NCBI RefSeq assembly: GCF_030269325.1 | Contig: NZ_BSTD01000001.1 | Location: 1,132,681-1,196,680 of the forward strand | Direction: 5' to 3' | Source of the DNA: Amycolatopsis sp. NBRC 101858 | GTDB taxonomy: Bacteria; Actinomycetota; Actinomycetes; Mycobacteriales; Pseudonocardiaceae | DNA: 64,000 nt | Shown: positions 42,142-50,704 of the stretch, piece by piece | How positions within the stretch are numbered: the stretch's first letter is position 1 | Layout: each line of letters opens with the position of its first letter | Made by a program: the position numbers and the translations under genes | Notes under the pieces: generated by a model | Database searches by the model: none | Told to the model about the DNA's origin: nothing | What the model saw: only the letters and a program-made list of their open reading frames with translations

Positions 42142-43476
42142 TCAGTGCAGCGTCCACGACTGGTTCGCCGCTCCCGTGCACGTCCAGATCTGCAACGGCG
42201 TTCCGTCCGCTGAGCTCGGGCCTGTCGCGTCCAGGCACTTGCCCGAGGCCGGGTTCACCAGCTGGGTGCCCGAGGCCGTCCACTGCTGGGCTCCTGTCCC
42301 GTTGCAGTCGTACAGCTGGACCTTCGACCCGTTCGCCGTTCCCGCCGCGTTGACGTCCAGGCACTTGCCCAACGCCCGCAACGTGCCCGCGGTCGACGTC
42401 CACTGCTGGGCGTTCGTTCCGTTGCACGTGTACAGGTCGACCACCGTTCCGTTGGCCGACGACGCGCCCGCCACGTCCACGCACTTGCCGCCGTAGCCGG
42501 TGATCGTGCCACCGCCGGCGGGCGGTGGGGTCGTCGTGCCGCCGCCCGTGATCGCGTTGAAGATGCGCGAGTACGCGTAGCCCGTCGCGCGGTCGTAGTC
42601 CTGGAGCTCCCAGAACGACAGCTCCGCGACGCCGTTCTGGGCCGCGAACGTCTCCAGTTGCTGGGCGTCCGACTGGCTGAACTGCGCGCCGTCGTCGTTG
42701 CGGCCCGCGATCGGTGTCAAGCCCATCATCGCGTACGCCGCCGACGTCGAAATCCCGTACAGGCTCGCCAGCTGGGACGCCGATGCCCGGGCCGCCGAGA
42801 GGGCGTCACCCAGGACCGGCTGGCCGTCGTAGAAGTCCATCACCATCAGGTTGACCACGCTGACCTTGACGCCCTTGTTCTTCGCGTCGCGCAGGAGGTC
42901 GAGCTCGTTGCCCGGGATGCCCGTCGGGTCGACCGCCAGCGTGTAGTCGACCTGGACCGCGCCGTTCTGCTGCTGCAGCGCGGCCAGCGCCGAGTTGCGG
43001 CGCTGGTTCGACGCGGTGTCGTTCAGGACGCCGCCCTCGATGTCGAAGTCCAGGCGCGGGGTGCCGTACGTGTTGACGACGTTCGCGTACGCCGACGTCA
43101 GGCTCGCGGTGTTCGTGCAGGTCTGGGCCAGCTCACCGCCTTCCGCGCCGCCGAACGACGGGATCACGTTGCCGCCGGCCGCCTGCAGGGCGCTGATCTG
43201 CGACTTGAACGAGCCGACGCCGGTGCCGTTCGCCTCCCACACCGGCGTGCAGCCGGACTGCGGGGTCAGGAACGCCAGCGTGAAGAACTTCGTACCGGTC
43301 GCGTTCATGTCGGCGGCCATCTGACCGGCGTCGCCGTCGCTGATCTGCAGGTACGGCGCCGCGTAGTGGGCGGGGAAGGCGCCACCGGCCGCCTCGGCGG
43401 TGGACGGGGTCAGAGCGAGCGCGGCGACGACCGGCAAGGCCGCGACGAGTGCCGCTTTGGTACGGGAAAAGGGCAT
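42142..43476 (-). CDS. Secreted GH18 chitinase with ricin-type lectin domain
   Basis: 444 residues from ATG at 43476 with GGAG upstream. A Sec signal peptide ends at AEAA. The catalytic domain carries the GH18 signature LDFDIEGG (DxxDxE form, Glu as proton donor) and resembles bacterial chitinases with a short barrel. After a Gly/Thr/Pro linker the C-terminal 130 residues form a ricin B-type beta-trefoil, with three repeats ending in QQW, QQW and QSW, for sugar binding. A DasR-like box lies about 90 nt upstream. It is the second chitinase in the window. Confidence 0.92.
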   Translation of the reverse strand: MPFSRTKAALVAALPVVAALALTPSTAEAAGGAFPAHYAAPYLQISDGDAGQMAADMNATGTKFFTLAFLTPQSGCTPVWEANGTGVGSFKSQISALQAAGGNVIPSFGGAEGGELAQTCTNTASLTSAYANVVNTYGTPRLDFDIEGGVLNDTASNQRRNSALAALQQQNGAVQVDYTLAVDPTGIPGNELDLLRDAKNKGVKVSVVNLMVMDFYDGQPVLGDALSAARASASQLASLYGISTSAAYAMMGLTPIAGRNDDGAQFSQSDAQQLETFAAQNGVAELSFWELQDYDRATGYAYSRIFNAITGGGTTTPPPAGGGTITGYGGKCVDVAGASSANGTVVDLYTCNGTNAQQWTSTAGTLRALGKCLDVNAAGTANGSKVQLYDCNGTGAQQWTASGTQLVNPASGKCLDATGPSSADGTPLQIWTCTGAANQSWTLH

Positions 43477-43564
43477 GGCAGAGCTCCAAGGGGGACCGTG
43501 GGGAGAGGAGCCGGAGCGGACTTATTCCGCGTTGTGAAGAAAGGGTTTACCCGCTCAGCGGCCC

Positions 43565-43580
43565 AGTTGTCCAGACCATG
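43565..43580 (-). promoter_or_regulatory. DasR-like (dre) site upstream of GH18 chitinase
   Basis: Read on the coding strand of the chitinase, CATGGTCTGGACAACT matches the consensus ACTGGTCTAGACCACT at 12 of 16 positions, with the TGGTCT half intact. It lies about 90-105 nt upstream of the start codon. Its co-occurrence with the better site before the GH19 chitinase raises confidence. Confidence 0.5.
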
Positions 43581-43632
43581 TCGCTCACCGGCACACAGCC
43601 GGATTTTCCCTGCCAAAACGGCGAAAAACACC

Positions 43633-43665
43633 AAAAAGGCCTCCCGCACGAGTGCGGGAGGCCTT
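43633..43665 (-). terminator. Rho-independent terminator of the NADH dehydrogenase gene
   Basis: AAGGCCTCCCGCAC and GTGCGGGAGGCCTT are perfect 14-base complements with a two-base loop, followed leftwards by TTTTT. The stem begins 15 nt after the stop at 43680. Confidence 0.95.
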
Positions 43666-43679
43666 CGGGAAACCGACAG

Positions 43680-45014
43680 TCAGGACTTCGAGACGCGCGC
43701 GAACTCGTCCTTCGGGTTGTTGATCTGCCCGAGCGAGATCACCTCACGCCGGAACAGGCCGCCGAGGATCCAGTCGAACAGGATGCGGATCTTGCGGTTC
43801 CACGTCGGCATCGCCTTGAGGTGGTACGCGCGGTGGAAGAGCCACGCCGGGAAGCCCTTGATCTTCAGGTTCAGCGCGTCCGCCACGCCCTTGTGCAGGC
43901 CGAGGCTCGCCACCGCGCCGAGGTTCTTGTGGAAGTAGTCCTTCGGCTTGCCGCCGCGGATCACCTTGATGATGTTCTTCGCCAGCAGCGTCGCCTGGCG
44001 GACCGCGTGCTGCGCGTTCGGCGGGCACGTCGCCGTCGGGTCCTCTTCGGTGCGCGAGAGGTCCGGGATCGCCGCGTTGTCGCCCGCGGTCCACACGTCC
44101 GGGTGACCGACGACCTGCATGGCGGCCGTTGCCTCGAGGCGGCCGCGCTTGTCGAGCGGGAGGTCCGAGTTCGCCAGCACCGGGTTGGCCTTCACGCCGG
44201 CCGTCCAGATGAGCGTGTCGGTGTCGAACTCCGTGCCGTCCGAGAGCACGACGTGGCCGTTCTCGAACGACTTCGCCGCCGTCGACAGGTACACCTCGAT
44301 GCCGCGCTTCTCCAGCTGCTCGACCGTGTACACGCCCAGGGTCTCGCGGACCTCGGGCAGGATGCGCCCGGCGGCCTCGACGAGCACCCAGCGGACGTCG
44401 GCCTGCTGGATGTTCGGGTAGTAGTTCTCGACCGCGAACCGGGTCATGTCCTCGAGCTCGGCCAGCGCCTCGATGCCGGCGAACCCGCCGCCGACGACGG
44501 TGAACGTCAGCAGGCGCTTGCGCAGCTCGGGGTCCAGCGTGCTGGCGGCCTCGTCGAGCTTGGTCATGATGTGGTTGCGGAGGTAGATCGCCTCGCCGAT
44601 GGTCTTGAAGGCGATGCCCTGCTCGACCAGGCCCGGGATCGGCAGGATCCGGGCGACGGCGCCGAGCGCGACGACCAGGATGTCGTAGCCGAGCTGCTCG
44701 ATGTGGCCGTCGGCCGCCTCGACCGTGACGGACTTCTTCTCGTTCTCGATCTTGGTGACGCGCGCGGTCAGCACGTGGCAGCGCTTGAGCACGCGGCGCA
44801 GCGGCACGACCACGTGCCGGGGCTCGATCGCGCCGGCCGCGGCCTCCGGGAGGAACGGCGCGTAGGTCATGTGGGGCTGCGGGTCAACGACGGTCACGGA
44901 GGCCTCGTTGGCCCGGAGCATCTTCTGGAGGCCGTACGCCGTGTAGAGCCCGACGTACCCACCACCGAGGACGAGGATCCGAGTCGGTTCCGACTTCGAC
45001 TTCGCAGCAGCCAT
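43680..45014 (-). CDS. ndh: Type II NADH:quinone oxidoreductase
   Basis: 444 residues from ATG at 45014 (AGGAC upstream). Two dinucleotide-binding motifs are visible, ILVLGGGYVGLYTA for FAD at the N-terminus and TFTVVGGGFAGIEALAEL for NADH near residue 170, plus the FAD-closing motif WTAGDNAAIPDL. The C-terminal amphipathic region (FPAWLFHRAYHLKAMPTWNR) provides membrane attachment. The enzyme transfers electrons from NADH to menaquinone without pumping protons, at the inner face of the membrane. It is monocistronic. Confidence 0.9.
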   Translation of the reverse strand: MAAAKSKSEPTRILVLGGGYVGLYTAYGLQKMLRANEASVTVVDPQPHMTYAPFLPEAAAGAIEPRHVVVPLRRVLKRCHVLTARVTKIENEKKSVTVEAADGHIEQLGYDILVVALGAVARILPIPGLVEQGIAFKTIGEAIYLRNHIMTKLDEAASTLDPELRKRLLTFTVVGGGFAGIEALAELEDMTRFAVENYYPNIQQADVRWVLVEAAGRILPEVRETLGVYTVEQLEKRGIEVYLSTAAKSFENGHVVLSDGTEFDTDTLIWTAGVKANPVLANSDLPLDKRGRLEATAAMQVVGHPDVWTAGDNAAIPDLSRTEEDPTATCPPNAQHAVRQATLLAKNIIKVIRGGKPKDYFHKNLGAVASLGLHKGVADALNLKIKGFPAWLFHRAYHLKAMPTWNRKIRILFDWILGGLFRREVISLGQINNPKDEFARVSKS

Positions 45015-45098
45015 GTCCTCATGGTGACACCTTCGCGGGCGCCTCGCTCGGGGACCCCATCCGGCTGTGACCAGCGTCGCTGCGGTTTCCGTAACGAT

Positions 45099-45782
45099 TC
45101 AGTCCGGCCCTGTCACCGAGGCCGCGGCGCGGAACACGCCGGCCACCATGGCGTGGGTCACGAGCCGGGTCTGGACATTCCGCGGCGACACGTGATAACA
45201 GCCGAAAAGACGCAGGTCGTCCAGTTCCACGACCGATCCGTGCGCGAAGGCCGGACGCGGCCGCGGCACCGGCCAGCCGGCGTCGGCGAGCACGGGCAGT
45301 AACGCCTGCCACCCGAACGCGCCGAGCACGACGATCGCGCGCAGTGTCGGACGTAACAGCGCCAGTTCCTCCGCGAGCCACGGACGGCACGTGTCGCGCT
45401 CCGCCGGCGTCGGCTTGTTGTCCGGCGGGGCACAGCGCACCGGCGAGACGAGCCGCGTGCGGTACAGCTCCAGGCCGTCGCCCAGGCGTTCCGACGTCGG
45501 CTGCGACGCGAGCCCCACCTCGTGCAGCACCCGGAAGAGGAAGTCACCCGAAGGGTCGCCGGTGAACATCCGGCCGGTGCGGTTCGCTCCATGCGCCGAG
45601 GGCGCGAGCCCGACCACGGCGATCGACGCGTCCGGCGGCCCGAAGCCCGGCACCGGCCGAGCCCAGTACTCCTCGCCGCGGAACGCCGCCTTGGTGCCCG
45701 CGACGCCTTCGCGCCAGGTCACCAGCCGCGGGCAGGCGCGGCACCCGGCCACGGCGGCGTCCAGCTCGGCCAGTGACCTCAT
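45099..45782 (-). CDS. Type 5 uracil-DNA glycosylase (UdgB)
   Basis: 227 residues from ATG at 45782. It shows the family 4/5 iron-sulfur cysteines (AGCRACPRLV near the N-terminus and RCAPPDNKPTPAERDTC in the middle), the catalytic loop GLAPSAHGANRTGRMFTGD, and the minor-groove loop CYHVSPRNVQT. The GLAPSAHG form and lack of the motif-I Asp of other families assign it to type 5, which removes uracil, hypoxanthine and other deaminated bases. Its start overlaps the stop of endonuclease V by four bases, so the two form a deamination-repair operon. Confidence 0.88.
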   Translation of the reverse strand: MRSLAELDAAVAGCRACPRLVTWREGVAGTKAAFRGEEYWARPVPGFGPPDASIAVVGLAPSAHGANRTGRMFTGDPSGDFLFRVLHEVGLASQPTSERLGDGLELYRTRLVSPVRCAPPDNKPTPAERDTCRPWLAEELALLRPTLRAIVVLGAFGWQALLPVLADAGWPVPRPRPAFAHGSVVELDDLRLFGCYHVSPRNVQTRLVTHAMVAGVFRAAASVTGPD

Positions 45783-46438
45783 CCCAGCGCCACCCGGGAC
45801 AGCCGGTCGGCCCGCCGCGTCGTCTCGGGCAGCCGGTAGCGCGGGCTCAGCGCCAGGGTCAGCCGGCAGGCGTGCGCCAGGTCGATCCGGTGCCCAGCCG
45901 AGACGTACACCGGCTTGACGCCGTCCTGGGTCCGCAGCACCGCGCCGACCTCCTCCCCGGCGTCCACCAGCGGCTCCGACGAGCCCCGAGCCGCCGCCGG
46001 CGAAGTGTGCGTGCCGACGAACCGCGTCTTGCCGACGCCGAAGGCGGGCAGCCCGGTCAGCACGCCGAGGTGGCACGCGAGGCCGAAGCGCCGCGGGTGG
46101 GCGAGGCCGTGGCCGTCGCAGACCAGGACGTCCGGCTCGTGGTCCAGCTGTTCGAGCGCCGCCAGCAGCGGCGGCAGCTCGCGGAAGGCGAACAGGCCCG
46201 GCTCGTACGGGAAGACGGCCCGCGCGCGGTGCGTCCGCTCCTCCACGACGGTCAGCCCGGCCGTCTCGAGGGTGACGACGGCCGCGGCGATCACGCCGGT
46301 GTCGTCGTAGGCGACGTCGAGACCGGTCACCGTCGGCGGCAGCTCCGGGAGGTCGTCGGTGCGGTCGACCTGGTCGCGCAGCCGTTCCTGCACGGCGAGC
46401 GCGTCCTCGACAGTCGTCGGCCAGTCCCCGGTGTGCAC
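45779..46438 (-). CDS. nfi: Endonuclease V
   Basis: 219 residues from GTG at 46438, preceded by AGGGTGA; a TTG at 46456 would add six residues. Conserved elements are GLDVAYDDTG (metal-binding Asp), PYEPGLFAFRELPPLL (lesion wedge and catalytic Glu region), and CDGHGLAHPRRFGLACHLG. The enzyme cuts DNA or RNA next to inosine. Translationally coupled to the UdgB gene downstream, it gives two routes for removing deaminated adenine. The gene starts 31 bases from the divergent carboxypeptidase gene. Confidence 0.9.
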   Translation of the reverse strand: MHTGDWPTTVEDALAVQERLRDQVDRTDDLPELPPTVTGLDVAYDDTGVIAAAVVTLETAGLTVVEERTHRARAVFPYEPGLFAFRELPPLLAALEQLDHEPDVLVCDGHGLAHPRRFGLACHLGVLTGLPAFGVGKTRFVGTHTSPAAARGSSEPLVDAGEEVGAVLRTQDGVKPVYVSAGHRIDLAHACRLTLALSPRYRLPETTRRADRLSRVALG

Positions 46439-46469
46439 CAAGTCACCCTGCCACAACTAGGTTGGGTCC

Positions 46470-47963
46470 ATGGCGGACACGACCCCCGAAGAGGCCCCCG
46501 AGAAGAAGGCTCCGGAGACGACGGAGATCCCGGCCGAGCCGACCGACGACATCGTCACGACCCAGCACACGATCACCGTGAAGCGGAAGAAGCTTTCGTA
46601 CACGGCGAAGGCGGGCCGGATCGTGCTCCGCAAGGAGATCGTCAAGGACGGCAAGTCGGAGGGGCACAAGGCGAAGGCGGAGGTGTTCCTCACCTCCTAC
46701 ACCCTCGACGACGCCGATCCGGGCTCGCGGCCGGTGACGTTCGCCTTCAACGGCGGCCCCGGCTCGTCGAGCATCTGGCTGCACATGGGCCTGCTGGGCC
46801 CGCGCCGGGTGCTCTCGGGCGACGTCGACGACCTCGTGCCGCCGCCGTACGGGCTGGCCGACAACCCCGAGACGCTGCTGGCGCAGAGCGACCTCGTGTT
46901 CATCGACCCGGTGTCGACCGGCTACTCGCGTGCGTCCGAGGGCGGCGAGACCAAGGACTTCCACGGCTTCAAGGGCGACATCGAGTCGGTCGGCGAGATC
47001 ATCCGGCTGTGGGTGTCGCGCCACCAGCGCTGGCTGTCGCCGAAGTTCCTGGCCGGCGAGTCGTACGGCACGCTGCGCGCCGCCGGGCTGGCCGCGCACC
47101 TGCAGGAGCGGCACGGGCTCTACCTCAACGGCCTGCTGCTGATCTCGTCGGTGCTCGACCTCGGCACGCTGCGGTTCACCGAGGGCAACGACCTGCCGTA
47201 CTCGCTGTACGTGCCGACGTACGCGGCGATCGCGCACTACCACGGCCTGCACGGCGACCGGCCGCTCGACGACGTCCTGGCCGACGCCGAGGACTTCGCG
47301 GCGAAGGACCTGCCGTACGTGCTTTCGCGCGGCGCGCGGCTGTCCACGCAGGACCGCGCGGAGGCGGTCGCCACGCTGGCGTCGCTGACCGGGCTCACCG
47401 AGTCCTATGTGGACCGGGTGAACCTGCGGATCGAGCACGTCCGGTTCTTCACCGAGCTGCTGCGCGACCGCGGCCTGACGGTCGGCCGGATGGACGGCCG
47501 GTTCACGACGTGGGAGCCGGACGGCGGCCGCGAGCACATGAGCGACGACCCGTCGATCTCCCGCGTGATCGGCGCGTACGCGGCGGCGTTCAACCACTAC
47601 GTGCGGGCCGAGCTCGGGTACGAGAACGACCTGCCGTACGAGCTCATCCACGAGGACACGTTCAAGGCGTGGTCGTACGCGGACTTCGAGGGCCGCTCGG
47701 TGTCGGTGGCCGACTCGGTGAGCGCGGCGATGCGCGCGAACCCGCACCTGCAGGTCCACGTGGCGTTCGGGCACTACGACGGCGCGACGGCCTACTTCGC
47801 GGCCGAGCACGTGCTGGCCCACCTGCAGATCCCGGAGGAGCTGCGCGACAACATCGACACGGCGTACTACCCGGCCGGGCACATGATGTACGTCCACGAG
47901 CCGACCCGGGTGCAGCAGGCGAAGGACCTCGCGAAGTTCGTCAAGAAGGCCTCGAACCGCTGA
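46470..47963 (+). CDS. S10 family serine carboxypeptidase-like protein
   Basis: 497 residues. The catalytic set is visible: oxyanion segment FNGGPGSSSIWLH, nucleophile Ser in FLAGESYGTLR, Asp in FGHYDGATAYF, and His in YPAGHMMYV. No signal peptide is seen, in contrast to eukaryotic S10 enzymes; the N-terminal 30 residues are Glu/Pro/Thr-rich and charged, so a cytoplasmic peptidase is likely. The start ATG at 46470 has a weak ribosome binding site. A 15-bp hairpin begins four bases after the stop codon. Confidence 0.85.
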   Translation: MADTTPEEAPEKKAPETTEIPAEPTDDIVTTQHTITVKRKKLSYTAKAGRIVLRKEIVKDGKSEGHKAKAEVFLTSYTLDDADPGSRPVTFAFNGGPGSSSIWLHMGLLGPRRVLSGDVDDLVPPPYGLADNPETLLAQSDLVFIDPVSTGYSRASEGGETKDFHGFKGDIESVGEIIRLWVSRHQRWLSPKFLAGESYGTLRAAGLAAHLQERHGLYLNGLLLISSVLDLGTLRFTEGNDLPYSLYVPTYAAIAHYHGLHGDRPLDDVLADAEDFAAKDLPYVLSRGARLSTQDRAEAVATLASLTGLTESYVDRVNLRIEHVRFFTELLRDRGLTVGRMDGRFTTWEPDGGREHMSDDPSISRVIGAYAAAFNHYVRAELGYENDLPYELIHEDTFKAWSYADFEGRSVSVADSVSAAMRANPHLQVHVAFGHYDGATAYFAAEHVLAHLQIPEELRDNIDTAYYPAGHMMYVHEPTRVQQAKDLAKFVKKASNR

Positions 47964-47966
47964 GCG

Positions 47967-48221
47967 TCACCGGTCCCTGGAGAGGTCTTGCTCCAGGGAC
48001 CGGTGGAGCTCGTCGTGGCGCTCGCGCGTGTCCGCCCAGGCCGGGCTGACGTGCACGATCTCCTTGGCCTCGGCCAGGGAAGCGGCGGTCAGGACGCGGA
48101 CCGCGCGGATGCTGTCCACCGGCGAAGCCCCGCCCTCGCGCAGGTCGGCGAGCACGGCGTCGAGCGGGACGCCGTCAGCCAGGCGCAGCTTGGCGGCTTC
48201 GAGGGCGCTGTCGTCGATCAC
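47967..48221 (-). CDS. Small protein with ribosomal L7/L12 C-terminal-like motif
   Basis: 84 residues from GTG at 48221. The central SIRAVRVLTAASLAEAKEIVH matches the pattern of the L7/L12 C-terminal domain (IKxVRxLTGLGLKEAKxLV), which binds translation factors; the rest is helical and charged. It lacks the N-terminal dimerisation domain, so it is not L7/L12 itself. Its final codons contain half of a strong hairpin (47968-48005) that also serves as terminator for the convergent carboxypeptidase gene. Confidence 0.65.
   Translation of the reverse strand: MIDDSALEAAKLRLADGVPLDAVLADLREGGASPVDSIRAVRVLTAASLAEAKEIVHVSPAWADTRERHDELHRSLEQDLSRDR
47968..48005 (+). terminator. Perfect 15-bp hairpin at the end of the S10 gene
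   Basis: CACCGGTCCCTGGAG and CTCCAGGGACCGGTG flank an eight-base loop. The stem begins four bases after the carboxypeptidase stop and lies entirely within the 3' end of the convergent small gene. There is no T run. Confidence 0.75.
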
Positions 48222-48238
48222 TGCCCCAGTTTGCCTCG

Positions 48239-49018
48239 TCAGCGGGCCTCCGGGGGCGACCAGTCGACCTCGGTCCGCGCCGGCAGCGAGGCGCCGTAGT
48301 GGCCTGGCGGCAGCGGACGGCGGCCCCGGAGGTAGGCGGTCAGCTCGGCGGCCGCGACGAGCCCGGCGTACGCGAACAGCAGCGGCCCGTACCCCGCCGG
48401 CAGCCGGTGGCCGGTGACGGTGTCCAGGATCGGCGGCACCGCCGCCAGTGCGGGCGACGCCGCGTGGAGGTTCTCCGCCAGCAGCTGCCGGTACACCGCG
48501 AACGAGGCCTCGTCCTCGGCGAGCACCGGGCTTCGCAGGAAACTGGTCAGGATCACGGCCGAGCAGAGCGCGCTGACGCCGAGCAGGGTCAGCCAGCCTG
48601 CGGCGTAGGCCGGCGCCGTCGACAGCATCGACAGCGCGAGGGCCACGCCGCCGCCGTAGGCCAGCGCACTGGCCGCGACGAACCAGCCGCCGGGCCGCCC
48701 GCCCTTCGCGCCGGGCCACGGGCGGGTCCGCGCCGCCAGCTGACGCTGCCGGGACCGGATGGTCCGCCACGAAGTCAGCTGGACGACGAAGCAGACGAAG
48801 TACGCGGGCGTGCTCATGGCTTCGCCGAAGAGCAGCAGGTGGCCGAGCGCGCCGGCGAACGCGAGCACGGTGAACAGCAGGAGCCAGGGCAGGCTGCGGG
48901 CGAGGGCGGCGTTGCGCGTGGCCAGCAGCTCGTCGATGTACGGCGTGGGTGTCCACACCGGCCGGCCGCGGCTCGCCAGCCAGCGCAGGCCCGACTCGTG
49001 CTCGGACTTCGTGCTCAT
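48239..49018 (-). CDS. Tandem-paralog membrane protein 3
   Basis: 259 residues from ATG at 49018, overlapping the previous stop by four bases. The N-terminal 35 residues are cytoplasmic (GLRWLASRGRPVWTPTPYID), followed by roughly five or six hydrophobic helices arranged as pairs and a C-terminal soluble tail with PPGHYGASL. A conserved signature ILTSFLRSPVLAEDEASFAV lies between helices. I do not recognise the family. Two similar genes precede it, and the shared motif and length show they arose by duplication. No partner gene suggests function. Confidence 0.6.
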   Translation of the reverse strand: MSTKSEHESGLRWLASRGRPVWTPTPYIDELLATRNAALARSLPWLLLFTVLAFAGALGHLLLFGEAMSTPAYFVCFVVQLTSWRTIRSRQRQLAARTRPWPGAKGGRPGGWFVAASALAYGGGVALALSMLSTAPAYAAGWLTLLGVSALCSAVILTSFLRSPVLAEDEASFAVYRQLLAENLHAASPALAAVPPILDTVTGHRLPAGYGPLLFAYAGLVAAAELTAYLRGRRPLPPGHYGASLPARTEVDWSPPEAR

Positions 49019-49806
49019 GCCGCCTCCCCGTAGCAGCCGTCCGCGGCCAGCGCCGGCGTCCGGCGCCGCTGGGTGACCGCCGCGACGACGTGCGCGCCCA
49101 CCGCGAGCCCGACGTAGCCGGTCAGCCACGGCCAGGCCGGCGCGTCGCCGAACGCGAGGTCCGGAACCACCACCAGCACCGCGAGGAACGACGGCAGGAC
49201 GACCTGGACGTCCTGCAGCCGCGCCACGAAGTCGACGGCCAGTGAACCTTCGTCCTCCGCGAGGACGGGCCGCCGGAGCACGCTGGTCAGGATCACCGCG
49301 TCGACGACGGCGCCCAGCACGAGGGTGCCGAGCCAGAAGAGCGCCCAGACCGAGCCGGCCGCCGCCAGGACGATCCCGAGCACGGCGCCCCCGCCGAAGG
49401 TGATCAGCAGCGTCGCCAGGTGCCAGCCGGTCACGACGTCCCGCCACGGCGGCCGCGGCCGGTCCAGGCGGCGGTCCCCCAGCTGCTCCGCCGCCCGCCG
49501 ATCGGCGGCGCGGGCGTGGAGCCACGTCCGCAGCGACGCCCACGCGGCGAACAAGGACCAGTACCCGCCGGCCGGCAGGTCGCTGCTGCGGTCCACACCG
49601 GGCAGGAGCCGCAGCAGCGGGTAACCGGACATCCCGGTGAACGCCACCGCACCCATGACGAAGACGGCCGTGAAGGCCTCCGGCGCCGGCCGCCCGCGGC
49701 GGACGCTCAGCCGCGTGGTCAGCAGCGTGGTCGGCTCGGCCACCCGGACGCCGCGGCCGGCGAGCCACTTCACCGCCGCCTGCTCGTCCTTCGACAACAC
49801 GATCAT
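49015..49806 (-). CDS. Tandem-paralog membrane protein 2
   Basis: 263 residues, start ATG at 49806. It has the same plan as its neighbours: a short N-terminal segment beginning near AVKWLAGRGVRVAEPTTLL, two helices, a basic loop with several Arg/Asp pairs, then further helices with ILTSVLRRPVLAEDEGSLAV and the end DGCYGEAA. The basic loop and the RxPVLAED motif are predicted to be on the cytoplasmic side. Function unknown. Confidence 0.6.
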   Translation of the reverse strand: MIVLSKDEQAAVKWLAGRGVRVAEPTTLLTTRLSVRRGRPAPEAFTAVFVMGAVAFTGMSGYPLLRLLPGVDRSSDLPAGGYWSLFAAWASLRTWLHARAADRRAAEQLGDRRLDRPRPPWRDVVTGWHLATLLITFGGGAVLGIVLAAAGSVWALFWLGTLVLGAVVDAVILTSVLRRPVLAEDEGSLAVDFVARLQDVQVVLPSFLAVLVVVPDLAFGDAPAWPWLTGYVGLAVGAHVVAAVTQRRRTPALAADGCYGEAA

Positions 49807-49852
49807 CGCGTCTCCCCCTGTCGGCCGTACACGCCCGAAGTGCCGGACGGGT

Positions 49853-50644
49853 TTAGCGGCCGTAGAAACCCGGCGGCAGCTTCCGGTGGCGCGTCACCAG
49901 CCCGCCGATCACCTCGGTCCCGATCGCGACGACCAGGTAGGCGAGCGCGAGCCAGCTCAGCCAGCCGGGCGAGAGCTCGTTGAGCACTGCCACGGGCGTC
50001 GCCGCGAAGGCGAACATCGCCGACGGCGCGTACCGGTGGGCGTCCTGGGCCCGGAGCAGGCCGTCGACCGCCAGCGACGTGCGATCCTCCGCGACGACCG
50101 GGGCACGCAGGATCCGGCCGAGAACCGCCGCGGTGGATCCGGCGCCCACCGCCAGCGCGAACGTCTGCGCGAAGGCGTCGAAGGACGGCGCGACCACGAT
50201 CGTGGCCGCGCACAGCGCCGCTCCCCCGCCGAACGTGATCGTGGTGGTGGCCAGGTACCACCGGCCCACCTGCCGCGCGGCTTCCCGCAGGGCGGGCGGA
50301 GAGCCGGTGCCCACCCAGCGCTCGGCGACCTCGTCGCGGCGGCGGATCTCCCGCGAGCGGACCACCACGAAGACGGCGAGGACGACGAAGATCAGCCCGA
50401 ACCGGCCGGGCACGTCCGCGAACGAGTGGCTCGCCGCGGTCGCCACGCCGAAGCCGACGGCGTACCACGGCACCGTCCGGGCGGCCCACTCCCGGGAGCC
50501 GAGCCGGAGCGAGAGCAGCCGGGTCGGCAGCCACACGCGGACGCCCCGCCGGGCCAGCCACGCCCGGGCGGCCGCCACCTCCCCGGCCGTCGGCTCGCCC
50601 GGCAACCACGGATCGACCGGCAACGCCGGTTCACGCACGTCCAC
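49853..50644 (-). CDS. Tandem-paralog membrane protein 1
   Basis: 263 residues from GTG at 50644 with GGGGGAGG six bases upstream; an in-frame ATG 39 bases earlier has no binding site. It begins VDVREPALPVDPWLPGEP, then AWLARRGVRVWLPTRLLSLR, corresponding to the N-terminal block of the two paralogs downstream. The shared motif reads ILRAPVVAEDRTSLAV and the end LPPGFYGR. About five helices are predicted. As first gene of the three it is preceded by a perfect 15-bp inverted repeat. Function unknown. Confidence 0.6.
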   Translation of the reverse strand: MDVREPALPVDPWLPGEPTAGEVAAARAWLARRGVRVWLPTRLLSLRLGSREWAARTVPWYAVGFGVATAASHSFADVPGRFGLIFVVLAVFVVVRSREIRRRDEVAERWVGTGSPPALREAARQVGRWYLATTTITFGGGAALCAATIVVAPSFDAFAQTFALAVGAGSTAAVLGRILRAPVVAEDRTSLAVDGLLRAQDAHRYAPSAMFAFAATPVAVLNELSPGWLSWLALAYLVVAIGTEVIGGLVTRHRKLPPGFYGR

Positions 50645-50704
50645 CCGGAACCTCCCCCTTGTCCCGTTGTACACGCGGGACACCGGGGCGAGGTTGGCTC
50701 TTCG

